Position numbers and translations under genes: made by a program. A DNA stretch of 7,730 nucleotides. Source: JAKQIM01 sp964633225 (lineage in GTDB: Bacteria > Chloroflexota > Anaerolineae > Anaerolineales > UBA4823). Where the stretch lies: contig CAZWFQ010000124.1 of NCBI GenBank assembly GCA_964633225.1, forward strand, positions 1-7,730, written 5' to 3'. Shown one piece after another: positions 1-6,682 of the stretch; positions within the stretch are counted from its first letter, which is position 1, and every line of letters starts with the position of its first letter. Below the pieces are notes generated by a model. It was not told where the DNA came from. It searched no databases and saw nothing but the letters and a program-made list of their open reading frames with translations.

Positions 1-320
1 TGGCGCGCCCCCTGCAGGGCCTGGATGCCCAGGTCTATATCGCCCTGGGTCACGCGCCCGTGGGTGGCCAACTGCACGTTATCCACCTCCGCCACCACCT
101 GGCGCACCGCCTCAAACTCCTCTTTGCAGATGGAAGGGTAACCAGCGGCAAAGACCACGTGGTCGGGGCCGTGCGCCCCAAAGATCTCCCCCGTGCCGCG
201 GGCGATCTGCACCCGCTGTGCGCCGCTCAGCAGCGTCTCGGCCTGGGCGCCATCGCGCGCCACCTCTTCCCAAATGACCATGCGTCCTGCTTCAACGGTA
301 CGGCGAACTAAATCACTCAT
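1..320 (-). CDS. LeuA/homocitrate synthase-like HMGL-type enzyme, N-terminal part (cut by window edge)
   Basis: This is the last visible gene of the minus-strand operon; 106 codons are present before the window ends. The ATG at 318-320 follows a clear AAGGAG ribosome binding site. The protein begins MSDLVRRTVEAG and then reads VIWEEVARDGAQA at about residues 15-27. That is the position and form of the catalytic, metal-binding 'DTTLRDGEQ' strand that opens the TIM barrel of isopropylmalate, homocitrate and HMG-CoA lyase-like enzymes, with the key Arg-Asp-Gly (22-24) kept. Next come a helix like the family's 'K..IA..L...G' segment (residues 34-48), a strand FAAGYPS (57-63) and a region EVDNVQLATHGRV (78-90) that fit the next barrel units. 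Enzymes of this family condense acetyl-CoA with a 2-oxo acid or do the reverse. The usual first Asp/Glu-Thr-Thr is replaced by E-E-V, so the substrate cannot be assigned and it may not be true LeuA. It starts 21 bases after the P-loop gene and is probably co-transcribed with it. Confidence 0.75.
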   Translation of the reverse strand, partial: MSDLVRRTVEAGRMVIWEEVARDGAQAETLLSGAQRVQIARGTGEIFGAHGPDHVVFAAGYPSICKEEFEAVRQVVAEVDNVQLATHGRVTQGDIDLGIQALQGAR

Positions 321-341
321 ATGGGCTCCTTATGTGATCGA

Positions 342-1310
342 TTAGGCTGGTGCAGATAATAAGCCCTTAAATGCCAGGGCAATGAAGGCAAACAAGCGCT
401 TGCCCACTTGCTGCGGGTTATGCGTCACGGTATCGATGGTCACGGTGCGCTCGGGGGCCAGGTCGTTCAAGATGCGGATGGCGGCCTCCACGTCATAGAG
501 GCCGTACTCGCCAGCCAACACCTTCAGCCGGTCGCGCAGGTCTTTCTCTGTCACATCGCCGCTGGTCAGCAAACCGTGCAAGGCCTCTTCTTCGGCCGGG
601 CTGAACATGCCGCAGGCCTCTGGCACGCCCAGGCGTTGGCACAGGTTGGTGCTGTTTTGCGGGTCGCTGTTAAGCGGGCCGCCATTGGAAGCGGGCCGCA
701 GCGGGCCGGCATTGGAAGCGGGCCGCAGCGGGCCGGCATTGGAAGCGGGCCGCGCGGGAGAGCCCGAGACCGAATCGTAGGCGTCATTGCGGTTGATCAA
801 GCGGCACAGGCGCACGAAAACCGGCGCATCAAAGGCCGCAAAACGGGCCTGCGGCAGGGCCGCGGCGGCAAAACGCACCTCTTCCTCGCCGCGCAGGCCA
901 TCAAACACCAGCAAGCTGCGGCCGTCCAGCAGGCTGCCATCCACCCACAGGTGGGCAAAGGGATAGGCCAGGCCGGGCGGGTGCATCTGGCGAAACCTGC
1001 GGATGTAGGCCAGCTTTTCCATGCGCCCCAAAGCCTTCACTTCCACGCCGTCGGCGCGCTGCAAGGGCGCCACCACCAGGCGGTCGGTCAGCTCGCGGCG
1101 GTTGGGCAAGATGTGCAAGGCTTCAGGGTACCAGCGTTGGGTAAGCTGTTGGATGGCCACGCTCTTGCCCACTCCGCTGCCGCCCACCAGGATCAAGAGC
1201 GGGAAAGCCGTGATCTCACGCCAACCCTTGGGCGGCGGCTGGCCTACGCCAACAGGCGCTCCCAGGTAAGGTGTCAGGCTCTCAAAAGGATGGTTTTCAT
1301 TGACAGTCAT
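342..1310 (-). CDS. P-loop NTPase, kinase-like, with an internal 9-residue tandem repeat
   Basis: A 322-residue soluble protein. A Walker A motif GGSGVGKS lies at residues 43-50 after a hydrophobic strand (FPLLILV). A Walker-B-like segment SLLVFDGLRGEEE lies at 132-144. A VTIDT strand near residues 290-294 resembles the end of many nucleotide kinase cores. These features support ATP or GTP binding. The spacing looks more like a kinase/AAA-type P-loop protein than an ABC ATPase, because no LSGGQ signature is visible. The family is not one I recognise and no substrate is proposed. Residues about 185-213 hold three copies of a nine-residue Pro/Ala/Asn/Gly unit (xRPASNxGP) between the core and a helical C-terminal part. 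The ATG lies only 6 bases after the stop of the lipoprotein gene and has no strong Shine-Dalgarno, which suggests translational coupling. The C-terminus (about 301-318, FAFIALAFKGLL) is hydrophobic and might touch the membrane. Confidence 0.75.
   Translation of the reverse strand: MTVNENHPFESLTPYLGAPVGVGQPPPKGWREITAFPLLILVGGSGVGKSVAIQQLTQRWYPEALHILPNRRELTDRLVVAPLQRADGVEVKALGRMEKLAYIRRFRQMHPPGLAYPFAHLWVDGSLLDGRSLLVFDGLRGEEEVRFAAAALPQARFAAFDAPVFVRLCRLINRNDAYDSVSGSPARPASNAGPLRPASNAGPLRPASNGGPLNSDPQNSTNLCQRLGVPEACGMFSPAEEEALHGLLTSGDVTEKDLRDRLKVLAGEYGLYDVEAAIRILNDLAPERTVTIDTVTHNPQQVGKRLFAFIALAFKGLLSAPA
674..754. repeat. Three 27-bp tandem repeats inside the P-loop gene
   Basis: Units lie at 674-700, 701-727 and 728-754 on the plus strand. 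Each begins GCGGGCCG and contains CATTGGAA at its middle. The copies differ by only one or two bases: GCC against GGC before ATTGG in the first copy, and a final G for A in the last. The unit length is a multiple of three, so the gene stays open and a nine-residue peptide repeat is added on the minus strand. Near-identity at DNA level suggests recent expansion. The source could be slippage or a dispersed repeat family; which one cannot be told from this window. Confidence 0.9.
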
Positions 1311-1316
1311 AGATCT

Positions 1317-2621
1317 TTAGGGCACCATTTGGCCCTTTTCGCGCACCAGGTTTCCGTTGGCATCGTACACATAGGCCGCGCTCTCAAACAACGTAAAGGG
1401 AATGCGCAGGCCAATCTGGCGTGCCTTGAAGAAATTCAGCGCCACATCCGGAGGCGTGATCACCCCCACGGGCAAAGAGCCCGGGTTGGCGCCCTCTTCC
1501 AGGATGCGGATGCCGTACACGCCCGCCAGGATGGCGTTCGAGTCAAAGCTCACCGCCACCGAAAGCAGCGCGCTGACATCGCCTTCCATCACCAGGTTGG
1601 GCAGCAGGGTTACCACCGGCACATTCCCAGCCAGCGTATCCACCGCATCAAACACATCCACAATGGCACTGCTGTTGGTCACCAGGAAGATGCTCTGCAC
1701 ATTCTCTGGGTCAAGGCGGCCCAGCCGGGCCAACGCGCCGGGGATCTGGTCTTCCAGCTCCAGGCGCACCCCGGCGGGGTCATCCTTGGCAGTGGTGGCA
1801 ACATGGATAATGGTCAGGCCGTTGGCCTCGCCATAAGCCACCAGGGGATCCACCTGGGTTTTGACCGCGCTGCTGTTATTGCTGTCATAGAGGACGGCAA
1901 TATACTTCAGGGCCGGCACCAACTGGCGGAAGTAGGTCATCTGCACTTCCACCGGCACGCTGACCGAGGTAAAGGCAATGTTGCTGCCGCTGCCGCTGAA
2001 ATAATCGGCCGTCTGACCCAAGAGCACCGGGTCTTTGGCCAAGACCGTCACCACGGGCAGCTTGCCGCCCGAATAATTCTCATAGGTGAACTTGGCTGCG
2101 TCGGAGCCAACGGCATAGATCAGCTCGTAAGCATTGGCTTCGGCATAGGCCAGCGCAGCGGGCACACTTTCGGCCTCCGGGGCCAGCATGACCGCCGAAC
2201 GGGTGTTGAAGCCGCGCTCCAAGAAGGTGGTCAGCACCAACTCGATGCTGCGGTCGAAGGCCGCCGTGCCCTTGGTGAGCAAGAAGAACAGGTGCGCCGC
2301 CTGCGTGCTCCGGTTCACTTCACCGGCACCGTTTTTGGGCGTGATCAACACCACCCCCGGGTTCTGCGGATCCAGGGCCACATCCCAGTGGGCCATAATG
2401 CCAGCCGGCGGGGCGAACCACTCCACCAGCTTGGGCGCTTCAGCCACAACCACATCTGCTGGCACAGCCGTAGGCGCCACCGACTCGATCACGGCGGGAG
2501 TGGCCTGGCTGCCGCAGGCAGCCAGCAGCAAAGCACCTAAGAAAATGATAAAAAACAGTGAGCGGTGTGTTTTGTACCGGCGGTATTTTGTACCGGCATT
2601 GTACCGTCCAGGTCGCTTCAT
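1317..2621 (-). CDS. ABC_sub_bind (PF04392, TrpX-like) substrate-binding lipoprotein
   Basis: A 434-residue exported lipoprotein. The basic N-terminus (about 20 residues) is followed by SLFFIIFLGALLLAAC, with the lipobox Cys at residue 36, then a Pro/Ala/Val-rich tether to about residue 65. The binding-protein body follows. It has an ELIYAVGSDAA strand-loop (about 166-176), LPVVTVLAKDPVLLG (188-202), a 'GSNIAFTSVSVPVEVQMTYFRQLVPALKYIAVLYD' type segment whose core LVPALKYIAVLYDS spans 234-247, and a C-terminal block with GVYGIRIL, PGSLPVG and NFFKARQIGLRIP (about 367-408). This order matches ABC_sub_bind proteins such as the Trp/Tyr-binding TrpX group. The body is two-lobed and binds a small solute outside the membrane. 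The ATG has a perfect GGAGG seven bases upstream (2629-2633). It starts two bases after the stop of the Cache-MFS gene. Odd points: no ABC permease or ATPase lies beside it, and its N-terminus carries repeat-derived residues. The ligand is unknown. Confidence 0.85.
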   Translation of the reverse strand: MKRPGRYNAGTKYRRYKTHRSLFFIIFLGALLLAACGSQATPAVIESVAPTAVPADVVVAEAPKLVEWFAPPAGIMAHWDVALDPQNPGVVLITPKNGAGEVNRSTQAAHLFFLLTKGTAAFDRSIELVLTTFLERGFNTRSAVMLAPEAESVPAALAYAEANAYELIYAVGSDAAKFTYENYSGGKLPVVTVLAKDPVLLGQTADYFSGSGSNIAFTSVSVPVEVQMTYFRQLVPALKYIAVLYDSNNSSAVKTQVDPLVAYGEANGLTIIHVATTAKDDPAGVRLELEDQIPGALARLGRLDPENVQSIFLVTNSSAIVDVFDAVDTLAGNVPVVTLLPNLVMEGDVSALLSVAVSFDSNAILAGVYGIRILEEGANPGSLPVGVITPPDVALNFFKARQIGLRIPFTLFESAAYVYDANGNLVREKGQMVP

Positions 2622-2685
2622 ATTCAGGCCTCCGACTTAACTGTGGCTTCCGGTGGTTTGTACCGGCTTTGGGTGCCGGTGGGCT
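2570..2685. repeat. CCGGTACAAA short repeats spanning a gene junction
   Basis: On the plus strand TTGTACCG occurs at 2572-2579, 2588-2595, 2599-2606 and 2658-2665. The first two sit in a 16-bp near-tandem pair (2570-2585 and 2586-2601). A weaker copy, CTTTGGGTGCCGG, follows at 2667-2679. Read on the minus strand the unit is CCGGTACAAA. It codes for RYK in one frame and GT(K/Q) in another, giving RY..GTKYRRYK at residues 6-17 of the lipoprotein and GTQSRYK near the C-terminus of the MFS protein. The copies cover the end of one gene and the start of the next, so they extend both proteins at poorly conserved termini. Confidence 0.7.
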
Positions 2686-5251
2686 TTACCGTCGGGGTGA
2701 TGGCAAACAGCAGGCCCAAGAACAGCACCCCTGAGCCAATCCACACCACCGAGAAGGGGTCGTAATTGCTGGCAACCAGGATGGCACTGATCAAAAGCGG
2801 GCCGGCAATGTTGCCAATGCGCTCGTACAGGCGGTAGAGCGAGCTTGCCGTAGCCTGCCCATGGCGCTGGGCCGTTTGCGTATGCGAGATGTGCGTGATA
2901 ATGGGCGCCTGGATGAAGCCATGCGCCAGCCCCAACAGCGTCATGCCCACCAACAGCAAGACCACCATCCAACCGCTGACTTGCACCGGCAGCGCATCCC
3001 AGCCGATCAGGCCGATCAAGATCAGACCCAGGCCGCTGCTGATGCCGCCGATGAAGAGCACCAGGCGCGTATTGCCCAGCTTATCGGTCAGGCGGGTGAT
3101 GATGGCATTCGAAAGCAGCACGCCGCCGTAATACAGCATCATGATCTGGCCGATATCCTCCATGGCAAAGGCCAGGCCAGCCAGCAGCAGCGGCAGCGAA
3201 GCCTTGAAGAAGCCCGCCATGATGATCTTGACCGGCATCCCGATCATAACCGCCGTTTTGAAAAACTCCCAATCGCCCAGGGCCAGGCCCAGGCGGTACT
3301 TCAGGCGCTCAAAGAACGGCGCGCTGGCAATCCGCCTGCGTTCGGTCTCGCGTGCGATCTCAGCGCGCATATCGGCCTGCGTCACGGTTTCTATGGCCAT
3401 ACTGGTGGGGTCGCGGTCATCGGCTGCCAGCTCGTGCTCGCCAAAGGTCTCACCGCGGAAGGAGGGGATGGCAAAGTAGGCATACAAAAAGATGAGTACA
3501 GCCAGCCCCGCGCCGATGAGGAACACCCCCCGCAGGCCAATGGTGGGGTCGGCTGCCAGCAAGGCCCCAATCGCCGTCCCCGAAAGCAAGCCGCCCGATA
3601 GGCTGGTGACGATGATCCCGGCGCCGCGCGTGCGCTCTTTCTTCGAGGCCACGGTGATGATGTAGGTGAAGACGGCGTTGAACAACATGCCCTCGCCCAG
3701 GCCGGTGATAACTTGCACCAGGTACATTAAGTAAAAATTCCGCACGAAGCTCAGCAGCAGCAGCTCTGCCACGATCAACCCCGCCCCGATCACCAGGAAG
3801 GGCTTGGGGCCGTACTTATCGGCCGGCTTCGAAGTGGCAAACAGGGCGATGGCATAGGTGATGTAATAGGTCGAAAAGAGGGTCGAAACGTCGATCCCGA
3901 TACCGAGGCCGGAATTGCCTTCGGCGGCCAGGGTCTTGAAATACTGCGGCAAGAAGGCCGTGGCCAGCCCATGGATGGTAAAGATGGCCACAAAGTACAG
4001 CGGGCCGATCAGGCTGAGCAAGAAGCTGCGTTCGAGATGCAGCTTGCCCCGCACCAGGTTGGGGCGGTTGCTCAGGGCACGGATCAGCGAGAAGAACAGG
4101 TTGGCCAGGAAGATCGAGGCCACGAACAAAGCCAGGAAGTTCTTGGCACTGCGCCACAAGCGGTTATAGACCACACTCTTCGAGATACCCAATTGCAAGC
4201 TCAATGCGCCAGCCTCGCCCTCGCTTTTCACCAGCGGCACCGCTTCATTGAAAACATCGCTCTGGGCTTCCCAGGCCGCCCCTACCGAGGCCGGGTCAGT
4301 GTGGAAGATCACCTCAGCGTCCCGCGTCATGGCCACATAGGCCAGGTCGGGGTTGAGGGTGCGGTATTCGTTCAGCATTGTTTCCAGGCCGCTGAAGTCG
4401 TTCAGATTCAAACCCAGGCTGAAGGCCGAATCGAGGCGATACTCGAGCGAATTGGCCAGGGCCTGGATCTTGGCCCGGATGCCATTTTGGTAAATCGTCG
4501 TCAGGCTGATGATGGTCAGCACGGCCACTGCCAGGAAGGCCACGCCGTAAGAGAGGCCCAGCAGCCGGCCGGCGCCCTTTTGCCAGCCAGATTCGTCTTC
4601 GCTCATCCAGCGCTTGCTGGTAAAGAAGAGGAAGATCATGTAGGCACAGACGGCGATGACCGCCGCACCCTGCACGGGCAAGAAAGCCTGGTTGATCTGG
4701 GCTTCCACCACCGTCTTGGGGAGCAGCACATGCAGACTGCCCACCACCGCATACCGGTCGCGCAGGTCAAAGCTGACGCGGTAGAACTGGGCATTTTCAG
4801 TCACCAGGTAGCGGGCATCCTCCGGCTGAATGGCAGCCTGGGTAGCCAGGTCACCCAGGCCCGCCAGGCTTTGCCCACTGGCAAAAACCACCGCTTCCTG
4901 CAAGTTGGTGACATAGATGGCATAAATGGAAGGGTCTGACTGCAAGATAGGCTGGGTGCTGGTGGTGAAACCGGGGAACTGCGAAAGCGGCAGGTCAGCC
5001 AGCAAAAAGCCTTTCATCGCCGTTTGCACCAGCTCACCCTGGGCGGCCAATTTTTCAATCGCAAAGCGTGGGTAGGTGCGGCGCGCCTCGCCCTGCCCCA
5101 CGAAGATCAGCAAGACCAGCGAAAGCGTCAGCACCGCTGCCAGGCGGATCACGTTGACTAGGCGGTTCCGGAAGGTGCCGTTCGCCGCAGCGGTGCTGTC
5201 CACCGCCGCGGTGTCGTCCACCGCCAACGTCTGACTGGATTCAGTTTTCAT
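2624..5251 (-). CDS. Two-Cache sensor region fused to a 12-helix MFS transporter
   Basis: The first gene of the minus operon, about 875 residues. I chose the ATG at 5249-5251 because AGGTGA, a perfect anti-Shine-Dalgarno match, lies just upstream. A GTG at 5255-5257 would add two residues and is the alternative. Numbered from the GTG, the order is: a polar cytoplasmic lead; TM1 (36-54); an extracytoplasmic region (55-193) ending in a Cache-like strand-helix FYRVSFDLRDRYAVVGSLHV; TM2 (195-212); TM3 (233-255); a second extracytoplasmic region (256-370) with a Cache-like pattern LNPDLAYVAMTRDAEVIFHTD; TM4 (372-394); then an MFS domain from about 412 to 858. The MFS part shows motif-A-like loops in both halves, ADKYGPKP (479-486) and TDKLGNTR (724-731), and a long central cytoplasmic loop (about 600-660) rich in acidic and basic residues. 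Cache regions usually bind small ligands in chemoreceptors and kinases. Here the output would be a secondary transporter. Substrate and direction are unknown. The last residues carry the CCGGTACAAA repeat. Confidence 0.85.
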   Translation of the reverse strand: MKTESSQTLAVDDTAAVDSTAAANGTFRNRLVNVIRLAAVLTLSLVLLIFVGQGEARRTYPRFAIEKLAAQGELVQTAMKGFLLADLPLSQFPGFTTSTQPILQSDPSIYAIYVTNLQEAVVFASGQSLAGLGDLATQAAIQPEDARYLVTENAQFYRVSFDLRDRYAVVGSLHVLLPKTVVEAQINQAFLPVQGAAVIAVCAYMIFLFFTSKRWMSEDESGWQKGAGRLLGLSYGVAFLAVAVLTIISLTTIYQNGIRAKIQALANSLEYRLDSAFSLGLNLNDFSGLETMLNEYRTLNPDLAYVAMTRDAEVIFHTDPASVGAAWEAQSDVFNEAVPLVKSEGEAGALSLQLGISKSVVYNRLWRSAKNFLALFVASIFLANLFFSLIRALSNRPNLVRGKLHLERSFLLSLIGPLYFVAIFTIHGLATAFLPQYFKTLAAEGNSGLGIGIDVSTLFSTYYITYAIALFATSKPADKYGPKPFLVIGAGLIVAELLLLSFVRNFYLMYLVQVITGLGEGMLFNAVFTYIITVASKKERTRGAGIIVTSLSGGLLSGTAIGALLAADPTIGLRGVFLIGAGLAVLIFLYAYFAIPSFRGETFGEHELAADDRDPTSMAIETVTQADMRAEIARETERRRIASAPFFERLKYRLGLALGDWEFFKTAVMIGMPVKIIMAGFFKASLPLLLAGLAFAMEDIGQIMMLYYGGVLLSNAIITRLTDKLGNTRLVLFIGGISSGLGLILIGLIGWDALPVQVSGWMVVLLLVGMTLLGLAHGFIQAPIITHISHTQTAQRHGQATASSLYRLYERIGNIAGPLLISAILVASNYDPFSVVWIGSGVLFLGLLFAITPTVKPTGTQSRYKPPEATVKSEA

Positions 5252-5297
5252 ATTCACCTATCCCAGCGAGGAATGATGGCCCAATGTTACAGATCAC

Positions 5298-5334
5298 TGT
5301 TTCAAACGGTCATCGGTAACCACCGCTTGAAACA
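5298..5334 (-). promoter_or_regulatory. 13-bp inverted repeat: operator or 5' leader hairpin of the operon
   Basis: The arms are 5298-5310 (TGTTTCAAACGGT) and 5322-5334 (ACCGCTTGAAACA), separated by 11 bases. They are complementary except for one position, which becomes a G.U pair in minus-strand RNA. The site begins about 14 bases past the predicted -10 box of the operon, so it could be a repressor site around the start of transcription or a stem-loop at the very 5' end of the leader. It lies about 47 bases upstream of the chosen ATG. Confidence 0.55.
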
Positions 5335-5347
5335 CCCCATCTCATCA

Positions 5348-5377
5348 ATTATACGATAATTTCACCCTTTGTATCTA
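5348..5377 (-). promoter_or_regulatory. Probable promoter of the Cache-MFS operon
   Basis: On the minus strand a perfect TATAAT occupies 5353 down to 5348. The best -35 is TAGATA (5377 to 5372; four of six consensus bases) with an 18-base spacer. Transcription would begin near 5341, giving a leader of about 90 bases. The weak -35 fits a promoter that needs an activator. Confidence 0.5.
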
Positions 5378-5417
5378 CACTCTACCCACCCCCAGGTTAC
5401 ATTTTTGTTGGGCAATT

Positions 5418-5457
5418 GGGGGGGATAGGGATGTTTTTGCGCACCTATCCCCCCCCC
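5418..5457. repeat. Perfect 12-bp inverted repeat with G7/C9 tracts
   Basis: GGGGGGGATAGG (5418-5429) pairs with CCTATCCCCCCC (5444-5455) around a 14-base loop; the C tract runs on to 5457. No T-run follows on either strand, so it does not look like an intrinsic terminator. It lies upstream of both predicted promoters and may not be transcribed from them. The homopolymer tracts would be prone to length change. Confidence 0.7.
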
Positions 5458-5517
5458 ACAAATACGGTATAAACCAGCGCGATCATTTATTCAAGGAAAA
5501 CCCGGCGCCAAAATGTA

Positions 5518-5546
5518 TTGAAAATGTCCCCAAAAATCTGTATACT
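5518..5546 (+). promoter_or_regulatory. Sigma-70-type promoter of the surface lipoprotein gene
   Basis: TTGAAA (5518-5523) and TATACT (5541-5546) are separated by exactly 17 bases, close to the vegetative consensus. Transcription would begin near 5553, leaving a leader of about 33 bases that carries AAGGAG (5577-5582) ahead of the start codon. Two AAAATGT copies, 11 bases apart (5510-5516 and 5521-5527), overlap the -35 and could be a regulator site, though this is only suggestive. Confidence 0.75.
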
Positions 5547-5585
5547 GATATGGTAGGCACCTGGTCAACCTAGCAGAAGGAGAAT

Positions 5586-6680
5586 ATGATGACACGAACA
5601 CTTTTCTTGAATCGGTACATCTTACTGGCGCTTACGTTAGGCATCCTCTTGACCCTGGTATTTCTGACAGGCTGTACCGGCAGCCTGGGCCCCAACATGA
5701 GTTACCAGGGACGATTGACGGATGAATCGGGCACCCCCCTCAACGGCACCTTCGCCTTCACTTTCCGCCTTTACAATGACGATACCGCTGGGACGTCGAT
5801 CTACACAGAAACCCAAAATATAGCCGTTGTCAATGGTTTGTTTGACACCAGCGTCGGCCCAACCACCATTCTCGCGAGCATGCAGCCTGAGGAGTTGGCG
5901 CAGCCTTTGTGGTTGGAGGTGACCATTGGCACAGAGACGCTCACACCACGTCAACGCCTGTTGGGTTCTCCTTATGCCTTCACCCTCATGCCGGGGGCGG
6001 TGATTTCATCGACGTTCAACAGTACCATCCCAGGCACCGTCGCCGACTCCATTGTCAAGATCGTCAACAGTGATGACAGCGGAGACGCGCACCCGGCCCT
6101 GATGCTGGTCGGCGATGTAGCTCTCGAACTGCTGGACGCCAACGGTGCCAACGCAACCATGTACAGCTCCCACAACATCCATATGATCTCTGATGGCAAC
6201 GTCAACATCTATCTGGACAGCAACAACGATAGTGGGAGCGAAAGTTTTTATGTGTTTGGCAGGCCAACAACCGAGTATTGTCGTATTGATGGCTCAGATG
6301 GTGATTTATTTTGCACCGGCACGAAATCATCGATCGCCGAGGTAGATGGCGCGAGCTATGCCCTGTATGCCGTCGAAAGCCCGGATGTTGTCTTCGAAGA
6401 TTTTGGCAGCGGGCAGTTAGTGGATGGGCTGGCCAGCGTAAGCATCGATCCGCTCTTTGCAGCGACCGTTAATCTGAATGAATATCAAGTTTTCGTCACC
6501 CCCCTGGGCGATTGTAACGGTCTGTATGTAAGTAACAAAACGGCCACCGGTTTCGAGGTGCATGAACTGGGCAGCGGCACGGCAAGCATCGAGTTCGATT
6601 ATCGTCTTGTTGCCAAGCGCTCAGGGTATGAGGATGTTCGCATGGAAATGATTGAACCGGCAGCCGGCGGAGGGGAGTAA
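5586..6680 (+). CDS. Surface lipoprotein with N-terminal 'YQGRLTD' module, function unknown
   Basis: A 364-residue exported protein. The first 29 residues form a lipoprotein signal with lipobox LTGC (Cys30). The start is a double ATG (5586 and 5589). The second is better spaced from AAGGAG, but the choice changes only one residue. Residues about 38-135 form a module beginning MSYQGRLTDESGTPLNGT and ending LGSPYAFTL. I know this pattern from many predicted bacterial surface proteins, where it looks like a beta-sandwich. The middle (about 150-230) is rich in Asn, Asp and Ser and reads like tail-fibre or adhesin beta-structure. The last 125 residues (from about GTKSSIAEVDG, with YALYAVESPDVVFEDFG, ...DPLFAATVNL, ...YQVFVTPLGDCNGLYV and FDYRLVAKRSGYED) resemble the conserved C-terminal block of such proteins. 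No enzyme motif is seen; a structural or adhesive role is inferred. It is followed two bases later by the small secreted protein gene, so the two are co-transcribed. Confidence 0.8.
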   Translation: MMTRTLFLNRYILLALTLGILLTLVFLTGCTGSLGPNMSYQGRLTDESGTPLNGTFAFTFRLYNDDTAGTSIYTETQNIAVVNGLFDTSVGPTTILASMQPEELAQPLWLEVTIGTETLTPRQRLLGSPYAFTLMPGAVISSTFNSTIPGTVADSIVKIVNSDDSGDAHPALMLVGDVALELLDANGANATMYSSHNIHMISDGNVNIYLDSNNDSGSESFYVFGRPTTEYCRIDGSDGDLFCTGTKSSIAEVDGASYALYAVESPDVVFEDFGSGQLVDGLASVSIDPLFAATVNLNEYQVFVTPLGDCNGLYVSNKTATGFEVHELGSGTASIEFDYRLVAKRSGYEDVRMEMIEPAAGGGE

Positions 6681-6682
6681 AA

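Larger units (their letters stand above)
5252..5585. other. Divergent intergenic control region, no gene
   Basis: About 330 bases separate the start of the minus-strand Cache-MFS operon from the start of the plus-strand lipoprotein gene. The stretch is clearly richer in A/T than its flanks and holds no convincing ORF. It contains a promoter for each direction, an inverted repeat just downstream of the minus -10 box and a G/C-armed hairpin between the promoters; each is listed separately. Confidence 0.85.

Noticed and set aside
674..754. Reading the three 27-bp units as a CRISPR array
   Set aside because: The units are directly adjacent with no spacers, lie inside a gene and keep its frame.
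408..2540. A 2.1-kb open frame on the plus strand, antisense to the P-loop and lipoprotein genes
   Set aside because: It spans two unrelated well-supported genes, its protein is rich in His, Gln, Arg and Ala with no domain, and long antisense frames are common in GC-rich DNA.
2861..3601. A plus-strand open frame antisense to the MFS domain
   Set aside because: The translation is low-complexity (Gln, Arg, Asp, His) and the opposite strand encodes clear membrane helices; it is a shadow frame.
3971..4939. A plus-strand open frame antisense to the Cache regions
   Set aside because: No signal, domain or ribosome binding site was seen, and the opposite frame carries TM and Cache-like patterns.
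5418..5457. Reading the G/C-armed hairpin as an intrinsic terminator
   Set aside because: There is no T-run after the stem on either strand, and it lies upstream of both divergent promoters.
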